This document shows, piece after piece, positions 14,079 to 22,570 of a DNA stretch of 33,268 nt. A program made the translations under genes and the position numbers. The DNA is taken from assembly GCA_036502405.1 (NCBI GenBank), contig DASXYP010000029.1:1-33268 (forward strand), written 5' to 3'. Position 1 is the stretch's first letter; each line of letters opens with the position of its first letter. The DNA is from Chersky-806 sp036502405. GTDB taxonomy: Bacteria; Actinomycetota; Acidimicrobiia; IMCC26256; JAENVU01. The notes under the pieces are model-generated. The model searched no databases, was not told the DNA's origin, and saw nothing but the letters and a program-made list of their open reading frames with translations.

Positions 14079-16356
14079 CGCCGTCGAACCGTTCACCCCG
14101 CTCTCGCTCGTGCGCGACGCCTACGCCCGGTACCCCGAGCGTCTGGCCATCGTCCGCGAGCGGCTCGGCCGCCCGCTCACGTACGCCGAGAAGGTCGTGT
14201 TCGCCCACGCGGACGACCCGGCGTCGATCGGGCTCGAGCGTGGGGTCGACTACGGCGACTACCGGCCCGACCGCGTCGCGATGCAGGATGCGACTGCGCA
14301 GATGGCGCTGCTGCAGTTCACGCTCGCCCGGCTGCCGACCGTCGCGGTGCCGACCACCGTGCACTGCGACCACCTCATCCAGGCGCGCGTCGGCGCCGAG
14401 ATCGACCTCAAGTCCGCGCTCGACACCAACTCCGAGGTCTACGAGTTCCTCCGCTCGGTCAGCGCGAAGTACGGCATCGGCTTCTGGAAGCCCGGCTCCG
14501 GCATCATCCACCAGGTCGTCCTCGAGCAGTACGCGTTCCCCGGCGGGATGATGATCGGCACCGACAGCCACACGCCCAACGCGGGCGGCCTGGGCATGGT
14601 CGCGATCGGTGTCGGCGGTGCGGACGCGGTCGACGTCATGGCCGGCTGGCCGTTCAACACGCGTGTGCCGAATGTCATCGGCGTGCGCCTGACCGGGACG
14701 CTCTCCGGCTGGGCCGCGGCCAAGGACGTCATCCTGAAGGTCGCCGGCATCCTGACGGTCAAGGGCGGCACCGGCGCGATCGTCGAGTACTTCGGCCCCG
14801 GCACCGAGTCGATCTCCGCGACCGGCAAGGCGACGATCTGCAACATGGGCGCGGAGATCGGTGCGACCTGCTCGCTGTTCCCGTACGACGCGCGGATGGC
14901 CGCGTACCTCAAGGCGACCCAGCGCGAGGAGCTCGCGGATCTCGCCGACGAGTACGCCGAGCACCTGCGCATCGACCCCGAGATCGCCGACGACCCCGAG
15001 CGGTTCTACGACCGGGTGATCGACATCAACCTCTCCGAGCTCGAGCCGCACCTGGTCGGCCCGCACACCCCCGATCTCGACCGTCCGATCTCGGACGTGC
15101 GCGAGGCCGTGAAGACCGAGGGCTACCCGGCGGACATCTCCTACGCGCTCGTCGGCTCCTGCACGAACTCCAGCTACGAGGACATCGGCCGGGCCGCGCA
15201 CGTCGCGCGCCAGGCCTCCGCGCACGGCCTGCGGGTCAAGACCCCGCTGCTGATCACCCCCGGGTCGGAGCAGGTGCGTGCGACCATCGAGCGCGACGGC
15301 CTCCTCGCGGACCTCGAGGCGATCGGCGCGACCGTGCTCGCGAACGCGTGCGGTCCGTGCATCGGCCAGTGGCAGCGTGACGACATCGTCAAGGGCGAGA
15401 CCAACACGATCGTTTCGTCGTTCAACCGGAACTTCCCGGCCCGCAACGACGGCAACGCGGCGACGCTCTCGTTCATCGGCTCACCCGAGACGGTGACCGC
15501 GATGGCGCTGACCGGCCGGCTCGACGTCGACTTCGTGCGCGAGCCGCTCGGTGGTGCGGACGGCGAGGACGTCCAGCTCCAGGCACCGGAGGCCGACGAG
15601 CTGCCGGCGCGCGGGTTCGACCCGGGGGAGTCGGGCTTCGCCGCCCCGTCGTCGGATCCCGACTCGGTGCAGATCGTCGTCAGCGCGACCTCGGAGCGGC
15701 TGCAGCTGCTCGAGCCGTTCCCGGCGTGGGACGGCAAGGACCTGACCGGGCTGCAGGTGCTGCTCAAGGCGGCGGGCAAGTGCACGACCGACCACATCTC
15801 ACCCGCCGGCCCGTGGCTGCGGTACCGCGGCCACCTCGAGAACATCTCGGGCAACCTCTTCATCGGCGCCAACAACGCGTTCGCGCTCGACGATCCGGGG
15901 CTCGGCGTGGACGCGCGCGACGGCTCGGTGGCCAAGCTCCCCGACCTCGCGAAGGCCTACAAGCAGGCCGGCATCGAGTGGGTGGCGATCGGCGACGAGA
16001 ACTACGGCGAGGGCTCCTCGCGCGAGCACGCGGCGATGGAGCCGCGGTTCATGGGGGGTCGCGCGGTTATCGTGCGCTCGTTCGCCCGGATCCACGAGGC
16101 GAACCTCAAGAAGCAGGGCGTGCTGGCACTCACCTTCGTCAACGGGCTGGACTACGAGCGGGTGCTCGTAGCCGACAAAGTGGACATCCTGGGGCTCGAC
16201 GAGCTCGCGCCGGGCAAGCGGGTCAAGGTCGTCCTCCACCACGTCGATGGCGGAAGCGACGAGATCGAGACCACGCACACGATGTCGGAGGAGCACATCG
16301 CTTGGTTCACGGCGGGGTCGGCACTCAACCTGCTGGCGGCGCAACCGCGCCCGTAG
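14071..16356 (+). CDS. Aconitate hydratase (mitochondrial-type aconitase)
   Basis: A 761-residue [4Fe-4S] enzyme interconverting citrate and isocitrate in the TCA cycle. Cluster ligands are Cys364 in VGSCTNSSYED and Cys427 and Cys430 in ACGPCIGQ. Other family signatures include QDATAQMALLQF, GTDSHTPNAGGLGM, NRNFPARNDG and the C-terminal swivel domain with GDENYGEGSSREHAA. Length and motifs match the mitochondrial-type group rather than the 890-residue AcnA/IRP type. The ATG at 14071 overlaps the GntR gene. An Fe-S enzyme here is consistent with, but not proof of, functional ties to the Fe-S island further along. Confidence 0.96.
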   Translation: MADAVEPFTPLSLVRDAYARYPERLAIVRERLGRPLTYAEKVVFAHADDPASIGLERGVDYGDYRPDRVAMQDATAQMALLQFTLARLPTVAVPTTVHCDHLIQARVGAEIDLKSALDTNSEVYEFLRSVSAKYGIGFWKPGSGIIHQVVLEQYAFPGGMMIGTDSHTPNAGGLGMVAIGVGGADAVDVMAGWPFNTRVPNVIGVRLTGTLSGWAAAKDVILKVAGILTVKGGTGAIVEYFGPGTESISATGKATICNMGAEIGATCSLFPYDARMAAYLKATQREELADLADEYAEHLRIDPEIADDPERFYDRVIDINLSELEPHLVGPHTPDLDRPISDVREAVKTEGYPADISYALVGSCTNSSYEDIGRAAHVARQASAHGLRVKTPLLITPGSEQVRATIERDGLLADLEAIGATVLANACGPCIGQWQRDDIVKGETNTIVSSFNRNFPARNDGNAATLSFIGSPETVTAMALTGRLDVDFVREPLGGADGEDVQLQAPEADELPARGFDPGESGFAAPSSDPDSVQIVVSATSERLQLLEPFPAWDGKDLTGLQVLLKAAGKCTTDHISPAGPWLRYRGHLENISGNLFIGANNAFALDDPGLGVDARDGSVAKLPDLAKAYKQAGIEWVAIGDENYGEGSSREHAAMEPRFMGGRAVIVRSFARIHEANLKKQGVLALTFVNGLDYERVLVADKVDILGLDELAPGKRVKVVLHHVDGGSDEIETTHTMSEEHIAWFTAGSALNLLAAQPRP

Positions 16357-18587
16357 ACGCTCCGCCGCGCCCGCGCGGCCTCGAACGGCTGGGCCGGTTC
16401 TCGGCCCGGCGCAAGTGGTGGGTGCTCGGCACCTGGTTGCTCATCGCGATCGCGCTGGTGGTCAGCGCGGCTCCCGCGGGCAAGCCGTTCCGCGACGTGT
16501 TCACGATCCCGGGGAGTGACTCGCAGGCGGCGATCGACGTCCTGAACCAGCGCTTCCCGGCCGAGAACCTGCCGACCGCGCAGGTCGTGTTCCACGACTC
16601 GAAGGCAGCGGTCCCCACCGCGACGGTGAGTGCCGCGGCCGCGGCGATCGAGAAGCTGCCGCAGGTCAAGAGCGCGTCGCCGCCGCGGGTCTCGGCGGAC
16701 GGCAAGACCGTCCTGCTGACCGTCACCTACAGCGTCGCCAACCCGGACATCTCCCTCGACTCGATCGACCGCCTCGACACTGCGACGGCCGCGGCGCGCT
16801 CGGCCGGGATCACCGTCGCCTACGGCGGTCCGGTGATCGACTTCGTCCAGCAGCAGACTGCCCCGCAGAACCACGCGGACGAGATCGGTCTGCTCGCGGC
16901 GGTCATCATCCTGATCTTCGTGTTCGGCACGATCGTCGCCGCGTTCCTCCCGCTCATCGTCGCCCTCACCGGGGTCACGATCGCGACGTTGATCCTGACG
17001 ATCATCGCCACGGGAGCCACCGTCGGCACGGTCGCACCGATCCTCGGGTCGATGATCGGCCTCGGCGTCGGGATCGACTACTCCCTCCTCATCGTCAGCC
17101 GGTTCCGGCAGGAGCGGGGCGAAGGGATCGCGGTGCACGACGCGATCGGTCGCTCGATCGGCACCGCGGGATCCGCGTCGCTCTTCGCGGGCATGTGCGT
17201 CGCCATCGCCCTCTGCGGCTTGTGGTTCGCAGGTGTTCCCTACGTCTCCACGCTCGGATTCTCCGCGGCGATGTTCGTCGCGGTGATGGTCCTCGCGGCG
17301 CTCACGCTGCTGCCCGCACTGCTCGGCATCCTCGGCCCGCGCATCGACAAGCTGCGCGTGCTGCCGAAGCCCAGGCACGTGAAGGCCGAGGGCACCGGCT
17401 TCTGGTACCGCTGGGGCCACGAGGTCGCCCGACGTGCGTGGTGGTTCGTCGTGGCGAGCCTCGTCATCCTCCTGCTGCTCGCGGCACCGGCGTTGAGCAT
17501 GCGGCTCGGCTTCACCACCGACGCCGATGCTCCGGTCGGCTCGACCCAGCGTGAGGCCTACGACCTCGTGACCCGGGGGTTCGGTGCCGGCGAGAACGGC
17601 CCGCTGCTCGTGACGGTGGCGCTCCCGACCACGACGGCCGCCAACGAGGGCGCCGACATCACCGATGCCGAGAAGCTGCTCGCCGCGATCAAGGCCACGA
17701 AGGGCGTCGAATCGGTGACGCCTCCGCTGCCGAACTCCGCGGGCAATGCCGCGGTCGCGCTGGCGACACCGACGTCCGCGCCCAACGCCGTGAGCACGCA
17801 GACGCTGGTACGCACCCTGCGCGATGACGTCATCCCCGCCGCGACCAAGGGCACGCCGCTGGCCGGCCAGGTCCACGTCGGCGGCGTGACCGCGGAGCTG
17901 ATCGACCTGACCGACCGGATGAACTCGCGGTTGATCCTCGTCATCGGTGCGGTGGTGCTCGGCGCATTCATCCTCCTGATGATGGTGTTCCGCTCCATCC
18001 TCGTGCCGCTCAAGGCTGCGGTCATGAACCTGCTGTCGATCGGCGCCGCCTACGGCGTGATCGTCGCCGTCTTCCAGTGGGGTTGGGGCAAGAACCTGAT
18101 CGGTCTCCGGGAGACCATCCCGATCGTCGCGTTCGTGCCGGTGATGATGTTCGCGATCCTGTTCGGGCTCTCGATGGACTACGAGGTGTTCCTGCTCTCC
18201 CGCATCCGCGAGGAGTTCGACAAGTCCGGCAACAACCGCGAAGCCGTCGCGATCGGCCTGGCGAAGACCGCGCGCGTCATCACGTCCGCCGCGCTCATCA
18301 TGATCGCGGTGTTCCTCTCGTTCGTGACGAGCGACAACGCGACGGTGAAGATGATCGGGCTGGGGCTCGCGGTCGCCGTCGCGGTCGACGCGACGATCGT
18401 CCGGCTCATGCTCGTCCCCGCGACGATGGAGCTGCTCGGCAACGCGAACTGGTGGTTGCCGGAGCCGCTCGAGCGCCTCCTGCCGCACATCAACGTCGAG
18501 GGCGCCCCGACGCCGGTGCCGGCGACCACCGCGCCGCCCGAACCCCCGCAGGCGCCCGAGTCCGAACCCGAGCCCGCACCCGTCTGA
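16302..18587 (+). CDS. MMPL/RND-family membrane transporter
   Basis: A protein of about 761 residues with two repeats, each a membrane helix, an extracytoplasmic domain and a block of five helices, as in MMPL/RND transporters. Helix-4-like motifs GLGVGIDYSLLIVSRFRQE and FGLSMDYEVFLLSRIREE carry the acidic and tyrosine residues linked to proton use. The C-terminus is a proline- and glutamate-rich tail. Substrates in the family are lipids or hydrophobic compounds; none can be assigned here. No ATG or GTG is well placed. I chose TTG at 16302 because GGAGGAG lies 8 nt upstream, although this overlaps aconitase by 55 nt; a start nearer 16360 with a rare codon is possible. Confidence 0.88.
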   Translation: MVHGGVGTQPAGGATAPVDAPPRPRGLERLGRFSARRKWWVLGTWLLIAIALVVSAAPAGKPFRDVFTIPGSDSQAAIDVLNQRFPAENLPTAQVVFHDSKAAVPTATVSAAAAAIEKLPQVKSASPPRVSADGKTVLLTVTYSVANPDISLDSIDRLDTATAAARSAGITVAYGGPVIDFVQQQTAPQNHADEIGLLAAVIILIFVFGTIVAAFLPLIVALTGVTIATLILTIIATGATVGTVAPILGSMIGLGVGIDYSLLIVSRFRQERGEGIAVHDAIGRSIGTAGSASLFAGMCVAIALCGLWFAGVPYVSTLGFSAAMFVAVMVLAALTLLPALLGILGPRIDKLRVLPKPRHVKAEGTGFWYRWGHEVARRAWWFVVASLVILLLLAAPALSMRLGFTTDADAPVGSTQREAYDLVTRGFGAGENGPLLVTVALPTTTAANEGADITDAEKLLAAIKATKGVESVTPPLPNSAGNAAVALATPTSAPNAVSTQTLVRTLRDDVIPAATKGTPLAGQVHVGGVTAELIDLTDRMNSRLILVIGAVVLGAFILLMMVFRSILVPLKAAVMNLLSIGAAYGVIVAVFQWGWGKNLIGLRETIPIVAFVPVMMFAILFGLSMDYEVFLLSRIREEFDKSGNNREAVAIGLAKTARVITSAALIMIAVFLSFVTSDNATVKMIGLGLAVAVAVDATIVRLMLVPATMELLGNANWWLPEPLERLLPHINVEGAPTPVPATTAPPEPPQAPESEPEPAPV

Positions 18588-18628
18588 GCCGAACCCCGAC
18601 GGATCTCGCCAAAACGGGGGAGGATGGG

Positions 18629-19900
18629 TCAGAGGGCGCGGAGCTGCAGCTCGGTGGGCTCGGCGCAGCAGAACCAGGGCTCGTCGAGGTGGGGCGACGC
18701 CGCCACGTCGGTGAGCCCGAGCGGCGCGAGCCCCGCGTCGACGCGAAGCGCGTCGTAGACGTCGCTGACCGGCGTGTCGCCCGCGGCCTCCACCCGGGCC
18801 GCGAAGCGCGCCTGGAGCGGGTCGAGTGGCGACGTCCACGGGTACGAGAGCCGGGTCGGGTCCCAGGGGCCGAGCCCGTCGAGGTGACCGAGCAGCAGCG
18901 AGCCTTCGGGCACGAGCAGCCGGATCGTGTACTGGACCGGGTCCACGTTGCCGACGAGGCCGTGCGTCGCGACGAACTCGAGGATCGCGCGCACGTCGTC
19001 CTGCGTGGCCCACGGGGTGAACGGCAACCACGAAGGGCGGATCTCGATGCCGTGCGCGCGCAGCAGCTCCACCGCGCGGGACGCGTCGGCCGCGGTGTGG
19101 CCCTTGTCGAGCAGCTCGAGGGTCGCGTCGTTGACCGACTCGAACGCGGACACCACGAAGATGCACCCCGACGCCGCGAGCTCGGGCCAGACGTCGGCAT
19201 GGCGGAGGATGTGCTCGACCTTGACGGTGCAGTCGAACGTCAGCTCCGGGAACCTCGCGTGCACCGCGCGCACGACCCGGAGCCCGTGGTGCACGCCGTT
19301 GAAGAAGTCGGGGTCGCCGTAGGAGACGTGGCGCGCCCCCATGCCGACCTGCTGCGCGACGTCGGCGACGACCGCGTCGACGGGGTTCACCTGGATGCGG
19401 CCGTCGTAGACCACCGGCACCGGGCAGTGGCGGCACCGGTGCACGCATCCGCGCGACGCCTCCGTGCTCGCGACCAGCTGCTCCTGGCCGGCGTGGACGA
19501 GGCGCGCGTAGCGCTCCAGAGGTGGGAGCAGATCTCGCGCGGGCACGGCAGTGTCGGCCGCGAGCGCGGGGTCGTCCTCGACCCAGCCCACGAGCTCGGT
19601 GTCGGGGTCCCGGCTCACCAGAGCGGTCGCGACGTCGCGGCACATCGCCGCGTAGAGCCCGTAGCAGGCGACCGGGCGGTCGATCGTCGGCGCGATCTCG
19701 CGGGCGAGGCGCGCCGCGGTGTGCATCGGCACCGCGATCCCGACCTTGTCCGCCCACGCGCCGAGCGCCGGGTCCCACGGCTCGACCGAGATGTCCAGGG
19801 CCCGCACGTCGTGCCCACGGGCCCGGAGCCGGGCCGCGGGTGCCGCTACCGCGAGCGGCTGGTGACCGAGCTCGTAGGTCGAGACCAGCAGCACCTTCAC
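18629..19900 (-). CDS. B12-binding radical SAM protein with a C-terminal CCAEP tail
   Basis: A 423-residue enzyme. Residues 1-130 look like a cobalamin-binding (Rossmann-like) domain starting VKVLLVSTYELGHQPLAVAA. The radical SAM cluster motif is Cys152-x3-Cys156-x2-Cys159 in RGCVHRCRHCPVP, followed by a radical SAM barrel (YGDPDFFNG, CTVKVEHIL, SAFESVNDATLELLDKGHT). The last residues contain CCAEP at 411-415. I recall a family defined by a CUAEP or CCAEP tail, the first being a selenoprotein form; this copy has two TGC cysteine codons. The reaction is unknown. The GTG at 19900 overlaps the ATP-grasp stop (GTGA), so the two proteins are translationally coupled and likely work in one pathway. 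It converges on the MMPL gene. Confidence 0.9.
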   Translation of the reverse strand: MKVLLVSTYELGHQPLAVAAPAARLRARGHDVRALDISVEPWDPALGAWADKVGIAVPMHTAARLAREIAPTIDRPVACYGLYAAMCRDVATALVSRDPDTELVGWVEDDPALAADTAVPARDLLPPLERYARLVHAGQEQLVASTEASRGCVHRCRHCPVPVVYDGRIQVNPVDAVVADVAQQVGMGARHVSYGDPDFFNGVHHGLRVVRAVHARFPELTFDCTVKVEHILRHADVWPELAASGCIFVVSAFESVNDATLELLDKGHTAADASRAVELLRAHGIEIRPSWLPFTPWATQDDVRAILEFVATHGLVGNVDPVQYTIRLLVPEGSLLLGHLDGLGPWDPTRLSYPWTSPLDPLQARFAARVEAAGDTPVSDVYDALRVDAGLAPLGLTDVAASPHLDEPWFCCAEPTELQLRAL

Positions 19901-21075
19901 GTGACGACCATATCGATGTGCGACGCGGCTTCCCGCAGCGCGGCTTCGACTGCGGCCGGCGTCGCGGCCCGGGCGAACAGGAACCCGAGGTAGCGATCGC
20001 CCTCGGGCAGGGGCGTGAGCACGCGGCCGACCGGGACGGTGATCTCCAGCCCGACGATGCCGTCGACCGCGAGCGCTTCGTCGCGGCCCCGCACCGCGGC
20101 CAAGGTCCCGCCTTCCTCGATCGGCAGCATCATCACTCCCGCGGCGGACGGCTCCCGAGCGAGCCCGTCCAGCGACATCCCGAGCGCGTGCCGCAGGATC
20201 ACCTCTTCGAGGCTGATGCCGGCGCCGAAGCGCAGCGTCCGGGCGCAGAGCCCGCCGATCGAACGGGCCGCGACCTCGATCACCCACGCCTGCACGCGTC
20301 CGAACGCGTCGTCGTGGATGCGGACCTCGGCGTGCACGGGACCTTCGGTCAGGCCGATCGCCCGCGCGGCCCGCTCGGCCGCGTTGGTCACGAGCGCGAG
20401 CGTGCCCGCGGGGAGCCGCGACGGTGTGACGTAGATCGTCTCCTCGAAGTAGGGGCCCTCGAGTGCGTCGGGCTTGTCGAACACTGCGAGCACCTCGAGC
20501 ACCCCGTCGCGCAGCAGCCCCTCGAGGGCGACCTCGGCGCCGGGCACGTACTCCTCGACGAGCAGCGGGCCGGACCAGAACGCCCGGATCCGGGCGCGCG
20601 CCGCCTCGAGCTCCTCCGGCGAGTCGCAGCGGATCACGCCCTGGCTCCCCGACAGCCCGGTCGGCTTCACCACGCACGGGAAGCCGACCTCCTCGCCGGT
20701 GGTGCCGAACCGGGGTTGCGGCACCTCCGCGGCCGCGAGCCGCCGCCGCATCTCCGCCTTGTCCCGGGTCGCCGCGACCGCGTCGGGCGGGCTGTGGGGG
20801 AACCCGAGCCGCGCGCCGGCCTCGGCCGCGACCACCACGCCGCCGTCGTCGACCGCGACCACGGCGTCCACGCCCCGTCTCCGGTCCAGGGCCTCGATCC
20901 GGTCGAGCGCCGCGGGGACGTCCTCGAGCGGGATCGCCACCACCCGGTCGTGGGTCCCCACGACCGGGGCGTCGTCGGCGCCGACGACGAGCTCGATGCC
21001 CAGCCGGCGGGCGGCGGCCACGAAGTCGGGGGCCCGGTAGGTGCTGGTGGGCACGAGGAGAAGCACCCGGCTCAT
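19897..21075 (-). CDS. ATP-grasp ligase coupled to the radical SAM gene
   Basis: A 392-residue ATP-grasp protein. An N-terminal Rossmann-like part (SRVLLLVPTSTYRAPDFVAA) precedes the ATP-grasp fold: the first lysine region is GFPCVVKPTGLSGSQGV, the hinge is LLVEEYVPGAEVALEG, and the metal-binding part is VIEVAARSIGG. ATP-grasp enzymes join a carboxylate to an amine or thiol through an acyl phosphate. The substrate here is unknown. In many such proteins a carboxylate is activated for peptide or amino-acid ligation; the link to a B12/radical SAM enzyme suggests building or tailoring a small molecule. The ATG at 21075 is one of several near starts (21087 is another). It lies 19 nt from the divergent nfuA-like ATG. 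Confidence 0.9.
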   Translation of the reverse strand: MSRVLLLVPTSTYRAPDFVAAARRLGIELVVGADDAPVVGTHDRVVAIPLEDVPAALDRIEALDRRRGVDAVVAVDDGGVVVAAEAGARLGFPHSPPDAVAATRDKAEMRRRLAAAEVPQPRFGTTGEEVGFPCVVKPTGLSGSQGVIRCDSPEELEAARARIRAFWSGPLLVEEYVPGAEVALEGLLRDGVLEVLAVFDKPDALEGPYFEETIYVTPSRLPAGTLALVTNAAERAARAIGLTEGPVHAEVRIHDDAFGRVQAWVIEVAARSIGGLCARTLRFGAGISLEEVILRHALGMSLDGLAREPSAAGVMMLPIEEGGTLAAVRGRDEALAVDGIVGLEITVPVGRVLTPLPEGDRYLGFLFARAATPAAVEAALREAASHIDMVVT

Positions 21076-21081
21076 GCGACG

Positions 21082-21087
21082 TATCAT
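21082..21087 (+). promoter_or_regulatory. -10 element of the NfuA-like gene in a very short divergent gap
   Basis: TATCAT ends 7 nt before the ATG at 21095, consistent with a leaderless start. The divergent ATP-grasp ATG is at 21075, so only 19 nt separate the two genes and their promoters must overlap each other's coding sequence. No clear -35 was found. Confidence 0.5.
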
Positions 21088-21094
21088 GGTGCAC

Positions 21095-21715
21095 ATGGCC
21101 GAGCTCACCGCCCTGCTCACGATCACCCCCGCGGCCCTGGAGCGCATCCTCGAGGTCCGCGGCGGAGAGCCGGAGCCCGACACCCTCGCGCTCTGGCTCG
21201 AGGTCAGTGGCGTCCAGGGCAACGCGTTCACCTACGACATGTACTTCCGCCGGCTCGACGAGGCGGGCGAGCAGGACGTGGTGCAGCACGGTGACGACCT
21301 GTCGATCGTCGTGCCCGAGGAGCACACCGACAACATCCGCGGCTCGACGCTCGACGTGTCGGGCGGGGGCCTCGTGCTCCAGAACCCGAACACGCCGCAG
21401 CTGCGTCCGAGCATGCCGGCCACGGACCTCGACCTGTCGGACCCGATCGTGGCCAAGGTCGTCGAGGTCCTCGACACGCAGATCAACCCGCAGATCGCGG
21501 CCCACGGTGGCTTTGCCGAGCTGGTCGCGATCGAGGCGCCCGTCGCCTACCTGCGGATGGGCGGTGGCTGCCAGGGGTGCGGCATGGCCGCGGTCACGCT
21601 GTCACAGGGGATCGAGGTCGCACTGCTCGACTCGGTCCCCGAGATCACCGAGGTCGTCGACGTGACCGACCACGCCTCGGGCACGAACCCGTACTACGAG
21701 GCCGCCAAGAAGTAG
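21095..21715 (+). CDS. NfuA-like Fe-S carrier protein
   Basis: A 206-residue two-domain protein. The N-terminal half (1-105) resembles an A-type scaffold fold (ITPAALERILEVRGGEPEPD) but lacks the cluster cysteines, as in NfuA. The C-terminal half is a NifU C-terminal domain, with VLDTQINPQIAAHGGFAELV and the cluster motif GGCQGCGMA (Cys159, Cys162). NfuA proteins carry [4Fe-4S] clusters to enzymes such as aconitase and radical SAM proteins. The neighbouring radical SAM/ATP-grasp pair and nearby aconitase are plausible clients (inference). I prefer the ATG at 21095; an in-frame ATG at 21086 overlaps the -10 box. Confidence 0.9.
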   Translation: MAELTALLTITPAALERILEVRGGEPEPDTLALWLEVSGVQGNAFTYDMYFRRLDEAGEQDVVQHGDDLSIVVPEEHTDNIRGSTLDVSGGGLVLQNPNTPQLRPSMPATDLDLSDPIVAKVVEVLDTQINPQIAAHGGFAELVAIEAPVAYLRMGGGCQGCGMAAVTLSQGIEVALLDSVPEITEVVDVTDHASGTNPYYEAAKK

Positions 21716-21822
21716 CCGCCAGCCCGACCGCGGTCGGAGCGGAGCGGACGGCACAATCCCTCGTCGCCGTTGATCCAGCGGAGTGGCCCGAGCGGCCCGG
21801 GCCGAAGGTCCGAGAGCGGGAA
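21716..21822. other. Convergent intergenic gap with two palindromes
   Basis: CCGACCGCGGTCGG (21724-21737) and CGGCCCGGGCCG (21793-21804) are perfect palindromes in the gap between the convergent NfuA-like and DUF169 genes. The first is followed by CGGAGCGGAGCG (21735-21746), a 12-mer also found after the hairpin at 28307-28333. A termination role is possible; there is no T-run. Confidence 0.4.
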
Positions 21823-22542
21823 TCAGGCGAACCGGACGGCGTCGTCCGCGGCGTAGTGCGCGACCGCGGCGTCGGCCACGGAGTTGCGCTCGATCGCGGT
21901 CACGACCTCGTCGACCTTCGCGGCGGGGATCGCGCAGGTCATCTCGGTCGCGGCCATTCCGGTCCGCACCCGGCTCAGCGCGCATCCGACGCTCGCCGCG
22001 ATCTCACCCTGCTCCTTGGCGATCGCCACGATGTGGCACTGCGGCTTGCCCTCGATGCGCAGGCCCGGCACCGCGTCGGAGACGACCATCAGCTGCTTGG
22101 CGTTCAGGCGCAGGAGCACCACGTCCGGGTCGATGGGGGTCTCGGCGAGCGGGCCGTAGACCACGGTGCCGGGCTTCTCGGTGACGACCGGGATCTGCGG
22201 GACGACGTCCATCGTGACCCAGCCGGTCTCCAGCAGCGCGGCGACGTCGCTGTTGCCGGCGACCTCGTCGAGCGTCTTGAACCCGTGCGTGAGGCTGCCG
22301 ACGCTGCAGTTGCCGTGGTCCTCGGCGACCGTGGCGAAGGTGGACTCGGCGGCCCGCATCCAGAACACGCACCCCGCCGGGACGCGGCCGGTGCGGCCGT
22401 CCGGAAGCGGGCCGGGCATGGGGGCGTCGAACGGCGCAACGCCGTCCACCGGCCCGGCGCGGAAGCTGATCGCGATCGGCGCCGCGGTGAGCGCGAGGGA
22501 GCCTTGCAGACGTCCGGCGAGGTCGTTCCAGTCCTGGCTCAT
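21823..22542 (-). CDS. DUF169 family protein
   Basis: A 239-residue soluble protein that I place in DUF169, from features such as APIAISFR near the N-terminus, a mid-region AGCVFWMRAAESTFAT-x-x-EDHGNCSVG, and PQCHIVAIAKEQGEIAASVGC near the C-terminus. Six cysteines are visible (in GCVF, NCSV, QCHI, GCAL and TCAI contexts), several in family-conserved surroundings, so a metal, cluster or sulfur role is plausible but unproven. No signal peptide or membrane helix. It is the third gene of an operon with the SufR-like regulator and cysteine desulfurase, which suggests work in sulfur or Fe-S handling. The ATG is preceded by AAAGG at 5-nt spacing. Confidence 0.78.
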   Translation of the reverse strand: MSQDWNDLAGRLQGSLALTAAPIAISFRAGPVDGVAPFDAPMPGPLPDGRTGRVPAGCVFWMRAAESTFATVAEDHGNCSVGSLTHGFKTLDEVAGNSDVAALLETGWVTMDVVPQIPVVTEKPGTVVYGPLAETPIDPDVVLLRLNAKQLMVVSDAVPGLRIEGKPQCHIVAIAKEQGEIAASVGCALSRVRTGMAATEMTCAIPAAKVDEVVTAIERNSVADAAVAHYAADDAVRFA

Positions 22543-22570
22543 CGTTGCCTTTCGAGGGGGTGGTCGGGGG

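Noticed and set aside
18588..18628. Possible terminator hairpin between MMPL and the radical SAM gene
   Set aside because: Only CCCCG and CGGGG arms about 17 nt apart can be paired; too weak to call.
16152..19778. A 1208-codon open frame on the minus strand
   Set aside because: Antisense to aconitase and MMPL and out of frame with the radical SAM gene. Low-complexity Asp/Arg/Glu sequence without domains.
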